NCBI RefSeq assembly: GCF_000419765.1
Contig: NZ_ATTQ01000001.1
Coordinates: 310,115 to 374,114 of the forward strand
Source of the DNA: Rhizobium mongolense USDA 1844
GTDB lineage: Bacteria > Pseudomonadota > Alphaproteobacteria > Rhizobiales > Rhizobiaceae
Length of the DNA: 64,000 nt
Direction of reading: 5' to 3'
Made by a program: the position numbers and the translations under genes. Shown here piece by piece: positions 35,253 through 44,215 of the stretch. The notes beneath the pieces are model-generated. The model did no database searches and was not told the DNA's origin. It saw nothing but the letters and a program-made list of their open reading frames with translations. Position 1 is the stretch's first letter. The number at the start of each line of letters is the position of its first letter.

Positions 35253-35284
35253 CTGGACGGGTCCCTTTCAGGAGATTGAGAAAC

Positions 35285-35306
35285 CGGCTCCGCTCGTTGG
35301 CGGAGC
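35285..35306 (-). terminator. Hairpin between ehuB and ehuC
   Basis: The arms GGCTCCGC (35285-35292) and GCGGAGCC (35299-35306) pair perfectly with a six-base loop, 16 bases past the ehuB stop. A stable stem after a binding-protein gene commonly acts as a partial terminator or mRNA stabiliser that keeps binding protein in excess over permease. Confidence 0.6.
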
Positions 35307-35321
35307 CGAACGTCGGCAGGC

Positions 35322-36161
35322 TTACTTTGCTGCGCAGAGCTTTTCGCGGCTGGTCGACATTGCGGCTGCGGCCGAGAAGCCGTAGGGCTCGATGATCTTT
35401 GCGAACTCGCCGGATTCCTTCATCTTCTTGAGCTCGACGTCATAGGCGTCGCGAAGGGCAACGTCCTGCTTGCGGAAGGCCGCACCATCGCAATAGACGG
35501 GGGCGCCCACGACCGGTGCAACCGTCTCAAGGTTCGCATCATTGGCCTTGGCCATCAGATCATGGATCGACAAAACCGGCAGGGAGTAGGCGTCGATGCG
35601 GCCATCCTGCAGCATCTTGATGCCGCTCTGGCCGTCCGGAACGACGATGACGCGATCGCGCGGCACGCCGGCCTCAAGCGCGAGTTTTTCTTCCGTGCCG
35701 CCGCCGGGTGCGCCGATCTTGGCATCCGCATTGTCGGCGATATCCTTATAGCTCTTGAGCTTCAGCGGGTTGCCCTTCTTGACGGCGAAGGCTTCGGCGT
35801 CGCAGAGCATCGGCTCCGAATAGGCGACAGCAGCACAACGCTCGGGCTTCATGAAGAGGCCGGCGGTGATCGCATCGTGGCGGCCGGCCTGCAGGCCCGG
35901 GATCATCGCGCCATATTCGGAAATCGAGGCGACAACTTCCTTGACGCCGAGGCGCTCGAAGATAACCCGTGCAACGTCGGGGGCAGCGCCCGAAACCTTC
36001 CCGTCCGCGCCGACCGACGTGAACGGCGGCTCGTTTGCGATGGCGATGCGGGCAAAGCCCTGCTCTTTCAGCTGTTCGAGATCGACGGCCTGTGCTGGCG
36101 CAATCGCTGCCGAAAGAAGTGCGGACAATGCGGCTGCACTGAAAAGAATTGTCTTTTTCAT
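35322..36161 (-). CDS. ehuB: Ectoine/hydroxyectoine-binding protein EhuB
   Basis: This 279-residue periplasmic binding protein has a signal peptide (MKKTILFSAAALSALLSAAI, cut after AQA) and the polar amino acid binding fold (FARIAIANEPPFTSVGADGK, FERLGVKEVVASISEYG, MIPGLQAGRHDAITAGLFMK). EhuB of Sinorhizobium binds ectoine and hydroxyectoine with high affinity through an aromatic cage. The ATG at 36161 follows GGAGCAGGGA, and the longer frame to 36206 has no signal peptide at its start. Confidence 0.92.
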   Translation of the reverse strand: MKKTILFSAAALSALLSAAIAPAQAVDLEQLKEQGFARIAIANEPPFTSVGADGKVSGAAPDVARVIFERLGVKEVVASISEYGAMIPGLQAGRHDAITAGLFMKPERCAAVAYSEPMLCDAEAFAVKKGNPLKLKSYKDIADNADAKIGAPGGGTEEKLALEAGVPRDRVIVVPDGQSGIKMLQDGRIDAYSLPVLSIHDLMAKANDANLETVAPVVGAPVYCDGAAFRKQDVALRDAYDVELKKMKESGEFAKIIEPYGFSAAAAMSTSREKLCAAK

Positions 36162-36211
36162 GTTCCCTGCTCCTGGTTTTCCTTGGATTATTGCTTGAGG
36201 CTGCATAGCGG

Positions 36212-36997
36212 TCAGATGCGATGTCCGGCCGCGATGATCTTGCGCAGGAAGGTTTGCGTCCGCTCCTGCGTCGGATTGCGGAAAATGTCGTTGGGACTGC
36301 CTTCCTCGACGATCTTGCCGCGGTCGAAAAAGAGCACGCGATCGGCAAAATCGTGGGCGAAGCCCATTTCGTGCGTGACGAGAAGCATCGTCATGTCGGT
36401 TTCCGACGCGAGGTGCTTCATGACGCTCAAGACTTCCTCGACGAGTTCGGGATCAAGCGCTGATGTCACCTCGTCGAAGAGCATGATCTTCGGTGACAGC
36501 GCAAGCGCTCTGGCGATTGCGACACGCTGCTTCTGGCCGCCGGACAATTGGGCAGGAACGCTCTTGGCCTTGTCAGCCATGCCGACCATGTCGAGGAGTT
36601 CCATCGCACGCTTTTGCGCGTCGGCGCGCTTGATGCCTTTCGTCAGCATCGGCGCAAGCGTCACGTTGTCGAGGACACATTTGTGGGGAAACAGATTGAA
36701 GTGCTGGAAGACCATGCCGATCTTCTCCCGCATGCGATGCAGGTGGCGCTCGTCTGCCGGGACAAGCTCCTTGCCGCGCGGCATGTGATAGAGCTGCTCT
36801 CCGTCGACCTCGATATGACCGCCGCTGATCGATTCAAGCGTCATCAGGATGCGAAGGATGGTCGTCTTTCCCGATCCGGACGGCCCGATGAGCGCCAGCT
36901 TCTCGCCCGGCATGACATTCATCGACAAACCGTCGAGCACAGTCAGCGGACCGTACTTCTTGACGATGTTGTCGATGCGGATGATCGGCGCCGTCAT
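36212..36997 (-). CDS. ehuA: Ectoine/hydroxyectoine ABC ATPase EhuA
   Basis: This 261-residue ATPase of the polar amino acid type has Walker [15 protein letters not shown], signature [17 protein letters not shown], Walker [15 protein letters not shown] and switch [13 protein letters not shown]. It is the first transporter gene after enuR, and a promoter/operator region of 120 bases precedes it. Confidence 0.92.
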   Translation of the reverse strand: MTAPIIRIDNIVKKYGPLTVLDGLSMNVMPGEKLALIGPSGSGKTTILRILMTLESISGGHIEVDGEQLYHMPRGKELVPADERHLHRMREKIGMVFQHFNLFPHKCVLDNVTLAPMLTKGIKRADAQKRAMELLDMVGMADKAKSVPAQLSGGQKQRVAIARALALSPKIMLFDEVTSALDPELVEEVLSVMKHLASETDMTMLLVTHEMGFAHDFADRVLFFDRGKIVEEGSPNDIFRNPTQERTQTFLRKIIAAGHRI

Positions 36998-37050
36998 TCA
37001 TCTCTCCCTGTTGAGACAGGCAACGCACTAACGATGACGGCCGATCCAAA

Positions 37051-37084
37051 TCATGTCAATTCGCAAAATAATATCATGACAATT
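37051..37084 (-). promoter_or_regulatory. Direct repeat operator between enuR and ehuA, candidate EnuR site
   Basis: On the plus strand TCATGTCAATT (37051-37061) and TCATGACAATT (37074-37084) form a direct repeat, one mismatch, with a 23-base period, that is about two helical turns. The region between is AT-rich. MocR/GntR-type regulators such as EnuR often bind spaced direct repeats. It sits before ehuA, the likely start of the ehu-eut-doe transcript, so repression there would switch the whole pathway. Confidence 0.55.
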
Positions 37085-37117
37085 ATTCTGGCGCTGCCCG
37101 TTTCGCAGGCAGCAGCG

Positions 37118-38503
37118 TCAAATCGCAAGCAGCAGCGCCTCGGGATTTCCTTGCGCCAGCGATGCGACAATGCCAAGGCCGGTGCGCAATTCGTTTTCCG
37201 TGGTCGAGCCGAGTGAGATGCGCACGGCGGGCGTCCAGCCCTGGTCGACGGTCCTGAAAGAGGTGCCGGGCGCAATCGCAACGCCACGCAGGCGGGCCTG
37301 CGACACGAAGGAATCCTCCTGGTGTGCGCCCGAAAGCGGCAGCCAGACGTGTAGGCTTTGGGGATGGGCGCGATAGGCAAGGCCCGTCAGCGTCTCTGCG
37401 GCGATCGCATGCCGGCTCTTCAGCGCCTCGCGCTGCCACCTGACAAGTTCCAGAGCCGTGCCGTCGCTTACCCAGCGGGTGGCGATTTCGGCAATCGCCG
37501 GCGTTGCCATCCAGCTCGAAACGAGATGGCGGTTGGCAACGGCGGCGACGTAGCGGTCGGGTGCTGCGAGATAACCGATGCGCAAGCCCGGTACGGTGAT
37601 CTTCGTGAAGCTCGTGACATAGAGCGTGCGCTCCGGCGCAAAAGCGGCAATCGGCGGCGCGCGATCCTCCACCAGCGGACCCAGGATGTCGTTTTCGATG
37701 ATCGCGATATCGTGGCGCGCTGCGACATCGGCAAGCTGCTGCCGGCGCTTGGCGCTCATCAGCGCCGCCATCGGGTTGATGACGGACGGCTGCAGAAAGA
37801 CCGCCCGGATCGGGCCCTTGCGGCAAGCCTCGTCGAGCGCTTCGGGGATCATGCCCTCCTCGTCGATTGCCAAACCTTCCAGATGAAGGCCCAGATAGGT
37901 GGAAAGCGGCACGAGCGTATGGTGGCTGATTGCTTCGGTCGCAACGGTGGAGCCAGGCGGGGCAACGCTCATCAGCGCGACGGTCATGCCGGAGGTCGCA
38001 CCATTCGTAAGGCAGATATTCAGCGGAGAGACGTCCAGGCCGCAGCGCGACAGCCAGTCCGCCGCAATGGCGCGGTGACGCGGAAAGACCATGTTCGGTC
38101 TGAAAGACAGCGCCGAACTTGATGGAAGATTCTCCGAAAGCCAAGCAAACGCCTGGCGCATTTTTTCAAGATGGACCTGCTCGCAGACCGGCTTGAGGAT
38201 CGAAAGGTCGATCACCTCGCCGAGCCGCTCGGGCAGGTAGGGCGGTTCGGGCTCGCGCGGCTGCGTCTGCACGAAGCTGCCGCGGCCGATCTCCCCCGAT
38301 ATCAAGCCGCGGCGGATCAATTCGTCGTAGGCCCGGCTCACCGTCTGCACGGAAAGCTGCAGGTCATCGGCCATCTTTCGGTGCGGCGGCAGCCGGTCCC
38401 CGTCCGAAAGCTTTCCGTCGGCAATCGCCCGGGCGATCTGCTCGGCAAGCGAAAGATAGGCCGGCCGGCGAAGCTGGGAGGGATCGGGGCGCCAATTTGT
38501 CAT
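37118..38503 (-). CDS. enuR: MocR/GntR-type ectoine regulator EnuR
   Basis: This 461-residue fusion carries an N-terminal GntR winged helix (LAEQIARAIADGKLSDGDRL, VQTVSRAYDELIRRGLI) and a type I aminotransferase-like domain. The PLP lysine lies in LYVTSFTKITVPGLRIGYL. EnuR represses ectoine import and catabolic genes and is released when its PLP reacts with ectoine breakdown products such as N-alpha-acetyl-diaminobutyrate or diaminobutyrate. It is the first gene of the minus-strand set and is divergent from doeX, with the shared promoter region between 38504 and 38603. Confidence 0.92.
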   Translation of the reverse strand: MTNWRPDPSQLRRPAYLSLAEQIARAIADGKLSDGDRLPPHRKMADDLQLSVQTVSRAYDELIRRGLISGEIGRGSFVQTQPREPEPPYLPERLGEVIDLSILKPVCEQVHLEKMRQAFAWLSENLPSSSALSFRPNMVFPRHRAIAADWLSRCGLDVSPLNICLTNGATSGMTVALMSVAPPGSTVATEAISHHTLVPLSTYLGLHLEGLAIDEEGMIPEALDEACRKGPIRAVFLQPSVINPMAALMSAKRRQQLADVAARHDIAIIENDILGPLVEDRAPPIAAFAPERTLYVTSFTKITVPGLRIGYLAAPDRYVAAVANRHLVSSWMATPAIAEIATRWVSDGTALELVRWQREALKSRHAIAAETLTGLAYRAHPQSLHVWLPLSGAHQEDSFVSQARLRGVAIAPGTSFRTVDQGWTPAVRISLGSTTENELRTGLGIVASLAQGNPEALLLAI

Positions 38504-38534
38504 GATTTAAACACTGGTGAAAATCAGTTCAATT

Positions 38535-38562
38535 GACAATGGCAAAATGCGCTCCCATTGTC
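38535..38562. promoter_or_regulatory. Inverted repeat in the enuR-doeX intergenic region
   Basis: GACAATGG (38535-38542) and CCATTGTC (38555-38562) are perfect inverted arms around 12 bases, placed between the divergent regulators. The site could bind DoeX (Lrp/AsnC) or EnuR and control both directions. Part of the arm resembles the GACAATT element found before ehuA. Confidence 0.5.
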
Positions 38563-38603
38563 TTTTCCTCACCTTTGGAATGATTTGCGCAGCCGGGAAT
38601 GCC

Positions 38604-39083
38604 ATGAAACTCGACGCCATCGATCTGCGTATCCTCGACGCCATTCAGCGTGACGGACGCATCACCAAGCTGGCGCTTGCCGAAAAGGCCGGCCTCTCGC
38701 CGACACCGTGCTGGATGCGGCTTAGAAAACTGGAAAAGGCAGGCATCGTTACCGGCTATCATGCCCGCGTCGCGCTTCGCCGGATCGCCCCGGTTGCCAG
38801 CGTCATGGTGGAAGTGACGCTCGCCAATCATCGCCAGAGCGACTTCGAGCGCTTCGAACGCGTGATTGCGACGATTCCGGAAGTCATCGGCTGCTGGTCG
38901 GTGGGCGGCGGGATCGACTATTTCTTGAAGATCGCAGCACCCGATATAGACGCCTACCAGCGGCTGATCGATGACCTGCTTGACCGTGAACTCGGCATCG
39001 AGCGCTATTTTACCTATATTGTCACGAAGACGGTCAAGGACGAGACGGTCCTTCCCGTTGGCTCTTTGATCGGTCGAGCGTGA
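38604..39083 (+). CDS. doeX: Lrp/AsnC-family ectoine regulator DoeX
   Basis: This 159-residue Lrp/AsnC regulator has a helix-turn-helix (LALAEKAGLSPTPCWMRLRK) followed by the RAM ligand-binding domain (VASVMVEVTLANH, WSVGGGIDYFLKIAAPD). Such a gene accompanies ectoine catabolic clusters and is called asnC/doeX. The ATG at 38604 (MKLDAIDLRILDAI) is the typical family start; the frame is open back to 38517, but that part covers the operator. Confidence 0.88.
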   Translation: MKLDAIDLRILDAIQRDGRITKLALAEKAGLSPTPCWMRLRKLEKAGIVTGYHARVALRRIAPVASVMVEVTLANHRQSDFERFERVIATIPEVIGCWSVGGGIDYFLKIAAPDIDAYQRLIDDLLDRELGIERYFTYIVTKTVKDETVLPVGSLIGRA

Positions 39084-39360
39084 GCAATCCTGGTTAGAGG
39101 GCGATGGGTATCGGCTGGATGTGAGCGAGCATCGGCAGCAGCCTCGGCCAGATCCGCTCGGATCGGAAGCGTTCTCGATCATCTGCGATGCGATGAAGGC
39201 CGACAAAGTGGTCGGCGCCTCATGCCTGGTAATTGGTCGACGCGAGCGAGCAGTTGTCCTTGAGCCACGGACGAAGGGATCGAGGGGATGGAACCCTAAG
39301 CCTCTGCAGGTGTTAAGAACGGACAAGCAAGTGATTGCTCAACTCAAACAGGGGATTTCC

Positions 39361-39435
39361 ATGAATAATCTCATTTGGCTTGTCGGCGCCGTCGTCATCG
39401 TAATTGCGATTTTGAGTTTCTTCGGCCTTCGCTGA
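39361..39435 (+). CDS. 24-residue single-helix membrane protein
   Basis: A very short gene with a good ribosome binding site (AGGGGA, nine bases before ATG). The protein is nearly all one transmembrane helix (LIWLVGAVVIVIAILSFF, then GLR). Near-identical tiny membrane proteins occur in many Rhizobiaceae, as I recall, so it is probably real and not a chance frame. Its function is unknown; such peptides often bind and modulate a larger membrane protein. Confidence 0.6.
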   Translation: MNNLIWLVGAVVIVIAILSFFGLR

Positions 39436-39899
39436 TCGCAGACGTCGGTGATGTGCGGCGGCTCAACCACGCCATCTCCGGCATGCGGAAGCCTGCCGCG
39501 CGCACCGGCGTAGAGTTGGCCTGCCGGTGCTCATCAAACATGGTGACGATAGGCGAAGGTTTATCTCTGGCAGCCTCGTCAGGAACTGGCCCGGCATCGG
39601 GCGCTTGTCCGCTCGAATTTCGGGGCCTCCCAAAAAAGGCAAGCCTGCTGCTGGCGGCCTTTGAAATGGCGTCCGCTTGATCGCGGTTCTCCCTTGAAGT
39701 GGCGTGTATCATGTCCTTCAGCCGATCATAGCTGATAGCCCTGCCCCGTCTCGGATTGTCATGCGCAGACCGGCGCGTAGATAGATCAGCCGCGGCACGC
39801 CAAAGCCTTAGTCAATCTCTCTCTTCTGGCCATCGGCAATGGACAATTTCTCGCCTCCGCCTGTGGGAGACTTGCCCGTCGGCAATGAGGAGATAAATC
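39436..39899. other. Intergenic region before doeC
   Basis: No convincing gene. A 105-codon minus-strand frame at 39395-39712 lacks a recognisable domain. The purine-rich segment GAGGAGA before 39900 is the doeC ribosome binding site, so a promoter for doeCD must lie in this stretch, but I cannot point to its elements. The 277 bases before the small membrane gene (39084-39360) likewise hold nothing recognisable. Confidence 0.4.
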
Positions 39900-41396
39900 A
39901 TGACCGCGGTTTTTGCCCGCCCCGATTTCCACACTGCGCTTTCACGCCTCAAGGACAGGCATCTGCTGCGTGATCTTGCCTATATCGGCGGACGCTGGTC
40001 GGCGGGCGACGCCGGCAAAAGCTTCGAAGTCACCGATCCTGCTTCCCGAACAACGGTTGCCTGGGTGGCAAGCCTTGGCGCGGACGAAACGGCAACGGCG
40101 ATCGACGCGGCGGCGCGGGCAATGCCGGCCTGGCGCGCCATGCTGCCGCAGCACCGGGCTAAAATCCTGCGCAACTGGTTCGATCTGATCCTGGCATCAA
40201 AGGAAGATCTCGCCTTGATCATGACGCTCGAGCAGGGCAAGCCGCTGTCGGAATCCTTGGGCGAGATCGACTATGCCGCCTCTTTCGTCGAATGGTACGG
40301 TGAGGAAGGCAAGCGGCTGAATGCCGAAAACGTCACCAGCCACCTTTTGGATGCTGAGATGATCGTCCGCCGCGAGGCGCTCGGTGTCGTCGGTATCGTC
40401 ACGCCGTGGAACTTTCCGTCCGCCATGATCACGCGCAAGGCTGCGGCAGCACTTGCTGCGGGCTGCACCGTCGTTGCCCATCCTTCATCCGAGACCCCGC
40501 TTTCGGCACTCGCACTTGCCGAGCTTTGCGAGCGCGCCGGGATTCCGGCGGGCGTATTCAATGTTGTCACCGGTGATGCGGCAACCATCGTCGGCCGCAT
40601 GTGCGAGGACGAGCGCATCAGGGCGATGAGCTTCACCGGCTCGACCGGGGTCGGCAAGCTCATTGCCGCTCAATGCGCGTCAAGCATGAAAAGACTGGTG
40701 ATGGAGCTTGGCGGACATGCACCGCTTATCATATTCGACGATGCCGACATCGAGCGTGCGGCCAGAATTGCCATCGACGCCAAGTTCGCCACGTCGGGCC
40801 AGGATTGTTTGGCTGCCAACCGCATCTTCGTGCACCGCTCAATTGCCGATCGCTTCGCTGAAGCATTTGCACGCCACATCAAGGCACTGAAAGTGGCAAA
40901 TGGCCTTTCGGCGAACGCCGATATCGGCCCGCTGATGCACGAACGTGCGATCGTCAAGGTCGAGGAACAGGTCTGCGATGCACTGAAGCGCGGAGCCAAA
41001 CTGGTCACCGGCGGTAAACGTCACGTCGCCGGCCAACTGTTCTTCGAACCGACGCTGCTGACAGATGTTCCTGCCGATGCTCTCATCATGCGCGAGGAAA
41101 CTTTTGGCCCCGTGGCAGGCATCAGCGTCTTCGACACGGAAGACGAAGTGATCACAAAGGCGAACGCCACCGAATACGGTCTCGTCGCCTATGTCGTCAC
41201 GGACAATGGCGCCCGGCAGATGCGCCTTGGACGTGCGCTCGAATACGGCATGGTGGCGATCAACCGGGTGAAAATCACCGGCGGTCCCATTCCCTTCGGC
41301 GGCTGGAAACAATCCGGACTTGGGCGCGAGGGCTCGAGGCACGGCATCGAAGCTTTCACCGAGCTCAAATATCTCTGCATCGACACGGCCGCCTGA
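39900..41396 (+). CDS. doeC: Aldehyde dehydrogenase DoeC (aspartate-/succinate-semialdehyde type)
   Basis: This 498-residue NAD(P)-dependent aldehyde dehydrogenase has a catalytic glutamate in VMELGGHAPLIIF, a catalytic cysteine in FATSGQDCLAANRIFVH and nucleotide binding via VTPWNFPSAMITRKAAAAL and FTGSTGVGK. It is of succinate-semialdehyde dehydrogenase size and, by context, is DoeC, which oxidises L-aspartate-4-semialdehyde to L-aspartate at the end of ectoine breakdown. It is followed after 31 bases by doeD. The generic alternative is a GabD-type succinate semialdehyde dehydrogenase; position favours DoeC. Confidence 0.85.
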   Translation: MTAVFARPDFHTALSRLKDRHLLRDLAYIGGRWSAGDAGKSFEVTDPASRTTVAWVASLGADETATAIDAAARAMPAWRAMLPQHRAKILRNWFDLILASKEDLALIMTLEQGKPLSESLGEIDYAASFVEWYGEEGKRLNAENVTSHLLDAEMIVRREALGVVGIVTPWNFPSAMITRKAAAALAAGCTVVAHPSSETPLSALALAELCERAGIPAGVFNVVTGDAATIVGRMCEDERIRAMSFTGSTGVGKLIAAQCASSMKRLVMELGGHAPLIIFDDADIERAARIAIDAKFATSGQDCLAANRIFVHRSIADRFAEAFARHIKALKVANGLSANADIGPLMHERAIVKVEEQVCDALKRGAKLVTGGKRHVAGQLFFEPTLLTDVPADALIMREETFGPVAGISVFDTEDEVITKANATEYGLVAYVVTDNGARQMRLGRALEYGMVAINRVKITGGPIPFGGWKQSGLGREGSRHGIEAFTELKYLCIDTAA

Positions 41397-41427
41397 GGCC
41401 CTTCATTTTAACATCAAGGACAATGCC

Positions 41428-42807
41428 ATGCTGGAACGAAGCAACGAACTCAACGCCTGGGACCGGGATCATTTCTTCCATCCCTCCACTCACATGGGCA
41501 TGCACGCGCGTGGCGAGACGCCGACGCGGGTGATCGGCAGCGGTGAAGGCGTCTACATCACCGATACGAGCGGCCGCTCCAGTCTCGATGCCTTTGCCGG
41601 ACTTTACTGCGTCAATGTCGGCTACGGCCGGCAGAAAATCGCCGATGCGATCGCCGAACAGGCAAAGAGCCTTGCCTACTATCACGCCTATGTCGGCCAT
41701 GGCACGGAAGCATCGATCAGGCTGTCGAAGATGATCATCGACCGCGCGCCCGAAGGCATGAGCCGCGTCTACTTCGGCCTTTCCGGGTCCGATGCGAACG
41801 AGACGAACATCAAGCTCATCTGGTATTACAACAACATCCTAGGCCGCCCGGACAAGAAGAAGATCATCTCTCGCTGGCGCGGTTATCACGGCTCGGGTGT
41901 CATGACAGGCTCGCTGACGGGGCTTGAACTTTTCCACAAGGCTTTTGACCTGCCGCGCGCGCCCATTCTCCACACGGAAGCTCCTTATTATTTCCGCCGG
42001 CCCGACCGCTCGATGGACGAGGAACAGTTTTCGCAATTTTGCGCCGACAAGCTGGAGGAGATGATCCTTGCCGAAGGTCCCGAAACAATTGCCGCCTTCA
42101 TCGGCGAACCCATCCTCGGGACAGGCGGCATCGTTCCGCCGCCCGCCGGATACTGGCAGAAGATCCAGGCCGTGCTGGGAAAGTACGATATCCTGCTGGT
42201 TGCAGATGAGGTGGTGACCGGTTTCGGCCGCTTGGGCACGATGTTCGGCTCGGACCACTACGGCATGAAGCCGGACCTGATCACAATCGCCAAGGGCCTC
42301 ACCTCGGCCTATGCACCGCTTTCCGGTACGATCGTTTCCGACAAGGTCTGGCAGGTGCTCGTCCAGGGCTCCGATCAGATGGGGGCGATTGGTCATGGCT
42401 GGACCTACGCCGCACATCCGATCTGCGCCGCCGCTGGGATTGCCAACCTGGAACTGATCGATGAGCTTGATCTCGTGGGGAATGCCGGCGAGACCGGCGC
42501 CTATTTCCGCTCGGAACTGGCAAAGGCCGTCGGCGGTCACAAGAACGTTGGTGAGGTGCGTGGAGACGGGTTGATGGCGGCTGTTGAGTTTGTTGCAGAT
42601 CGGGACGATCGCAAATTCTTCGATGCTTCCCAAAAGATCGGTCCGCAGGTGGCCGCTGCACTGCTGGAGCGCGGCGTCATCGGCCGCGCCATGCCGCAGG
42701 GCGACATCCTCGGTTTTGCGCCGCCGCTTTGTTTGACCCGGGGCGAGGCCGATACTGTGGTCAAAGCTGCGGCCGAAGCCATCGACAGCGTCTTCAAATC
42801 CATCTGA
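41428..42807 (+). CDS. doeD: Diaminobutyrate transaminase DoeD
   Basis: This 459-residue class III PLP aminotransferase has a Schiff-base lysine in LITIAKGLTSAYAPLSG, PLP contacts in LSGSDANETNIKL and an aspartate in LLVADEVVTGFGRLG. DoeD converts L-2,4-diaminobutyrate to aspartate semialdehyde, the substrate of DoeC. The ATG at 41428 gives the usual family N-terminus. An 11-base gap to the next gene indicates an operon. Confidence 0.88.
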   Translation: MLERSNELNAWDRDHFFHPSTHMGMHARGETPTRVIGSGEGVYITDTSGRSSLDAFAGLYCVNVGYGRQKIADAIAEQAKSLAYYHAYVGHGTEASIRLSKMIIDRAPEGMSRVYFGLSGSDANETNIKLIWYYNNILGRPDKKKIISRWRGYHGSGVMTGSLTGLELFHKAFDLPRAPILHTEAPYYFRRPDRSMDEEQFSQFCADKLEEMILAEGPETIAAFIGEPILGTGGIVPPPAGYWQKIQAVLGKYDILLVADEVVTGFGRLGTMFGSDHYGMKPDLITIAKGLTSAYAPLSGTIVSDKVWQVLVQGSDQMGAIGHGWTYAAHPICAAAGIANLELIDELDLVGNAGETGAYFRSELAKAVGGHKNVGEVRGDGLMAAVEFVADRDDRKFFDASQKIGPQVAAALLERGVIGRAMPQGDILGFAPPLCLTRGEADTVVKAAAEAIDSVFKSI

Positions 42808-42818
42808 AGGAGTGTGAG

Positions 42819-43889
42819 ATGACCCTTGTTCCGAAGACGATGGCAGCCGTACAACTCGTCGGTCATGGCGGGCTCGACAAGCTGGTCTATAACGAATCCG
42901 CTCCTGTCCCGAAGCCGGGCGCAGGCGAAGTGCTCATCAAGGTCACGGCCTGCGGCATGAACAACACCGACGTCTGGGTCCGCCAGGGCGCCTACGGCAC
43001 CGAAGACGATCCGTCGGCCGTCTCCACCTGGCGCAGGAAGGGCAATACGCTGACGTTCCCCCGCATCCAGGGGACGGATGCTGTCGGCCATATCGTCGCG
43101 GTTGGCGCCGGCATCGACGCAAAACGGATCGGTGAGCGTGTAATGGTCGATTTCTCGATCTATAATCGCGAAGACGACAGCCTTGCCGACATCGACTATA
43201 TGGGTCACGGCCGGGATGGCGGCTATGCCCAATATATGGCGCTGCCTGCGCAAAACGCCCATATCGTCGATACCGATCTTACCGACGTCGAACTTGCAAC
43301 CTTCTGCTGTGCCTACCTGACCGGAGAACGGATGCTTGAGCGGGCGCGGCTTGCTGCGGGCGAACACGTGCTGGTGACGGGGGCATCGGGCGGTGTCGGA
43401 TCGGCGATCATCCAGCTCGCAAGAGCGCGCGGCGCAATCCCGATTGCGATAGCTGGTCCTGGCAAGGAGCAGGCTGTGCTGGACATCGGCGCAGAAGCAG
43501 TCGTCACACGCGGCGGCGATGATCTCGTCGAAGCCGTCGATCGGGCATCAGCCGGCCGGCCGATCGACGTCGTGGCCGATCTCGTCGCCGGATCGATGTT
43601 CAACGATCTTTTGAAGATCCTACGCCCCGAAGGCCGCTATACGACGGCCGGTGCGATCGGCGGGCCGGTGGTTCAGCTCGACTTGCGGACAATGTACCTG
43701 AAGCAACTGGAGTTGCATGGATCGAGCCAGGGTACGCGCGCCGACTTCCGTCGGCTCGTCCGCTATATCGAGGACAAGAAAATCCGGCCCCTGGTCGGCG
43801 GCGTCTATCCGCTATCGGATTTCCATCGGGCTCAGACGGACTTCATGGCAAAGAACTTCATCGGAAAGCTCGTCGTCGTCCCCGACTAA
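42819..43889 (+). CDS. Zinc-type alcohol dehydrogenase/quinone oxidoreductase family protein
   Basis: This 356-residue MDR-superfamily protein has a GroES-like N-terminal domain (GEVLIKVTACGMNNTDVWVR) and the nucleotide loop HVLVTGASGGVGSAIIQLA. The typical zinc ligands of alcohol dehydrogenases are not all present (GMNNTD in place of a CH-D type motif), so it may be a zinc-free NADPH:quinone reductase-like enzyme. It is 11 bases after doeD, thus part of the doeC-doeD operon. It is not among the core doe genes and may act on a hydroxyectoine-derived intermediate or a reactive aldehyde; this is inference. Confidence 0.8.
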   Translation: MTLVPKTMAAVQLVGHGGLDKLVYNESAPVPKPGAGEVLIKVTACGMNNTDVWVRQGAYGTEDDPSAVSTWRRKGNTLTFPRIQGTDAVGHIVAVGAGIDAKRIGERVMVDFSIYNREDDSLADIDYMGHGRDGGYAQYMALPAQNAHIVDTDLTDVELATFCCAYLTGERMLERARLAAGEHVLVTGASGGVGSAIIQLARARGAIPIAIAGPGKEQAVLDIGAEAVVTRGGDDLVEAVDRASAGRPIDVVADLVAGSMFNDLLKILRPEGRYTTAGAIGGPVVQLDLRTMYLKQLELHGSSQGTRADFRRLVRYIEDKKIRPLVGGVYPLSDFHRAQTDFMAKNFIGKLVVVPD

Positions 43890-43909
43890 ACGAGATTTGC
43901 GGCCTGGAC

Positions 43910-43940
43910 CCGGCGCCGCAGCTCTCGCTTTCGGCGCCGG
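43910..43940 (+). terminator. Hairpin after the doeCD operon
   Basis: The arms CCGGCGCCG (43910-43918) and CGGCGCCGG (43932-43940) pair perfectly around a 13-base loop, 20 bases after the dehydrogenase stop. There is no strong T-run, so termination may need Rho. Confidence 0.6.
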
Positions 43941-43971
43941 CCGCTCCAATTGTGACTTGCCCGCAGCGCTG

Positions 43972-44202
43972 TCACATGGCTGGGACGAATTTCCAAAACA
44001 CTCCTTCCTGGCGATCCGTATAATACTTGAACTCGCACTCAAACTTCCGGCCGTAGGCTTTGGCAGCCTTCAGGCATTGGTCGCTGACCGGGTTCATCCC
44101 TGTATCAGGGGCAAACCAGTCCTCAAGCAGATCGTCCGGCACATACGTACCGATGCGCAGCGGAAGAGTGGCGAGTACAACGTCCATTTCATTTGGCACC
44201 AT
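43972..44202 (-). CDS. Small protein of unknown function
   Basis: This 76-residue protein starts MVPNEMDVVLATLPLRIG. The ribosome binding site GGAGG at 44211-44215 is eight bases before the ATG, which makes this gene credible. It is rich in aromatic and acidic residues at the C-terminus (FECEFKYYTDRQEGVFWKF), suggesting a compact fold. No family is recognised. It is convergent with the doeCD operon and separated by the hairpin. Confidence 0.65.
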   Translation of the reverse strand: MVPNEMDVVLATLPLRIGTYVPDDLLEDWFAPDTGMNPVSDQCLKAAKAYGRKFECEFKYYTDRQEGVFWKFVPAM

Positions 44203-44215
44203 GATCAAAGCCTCC

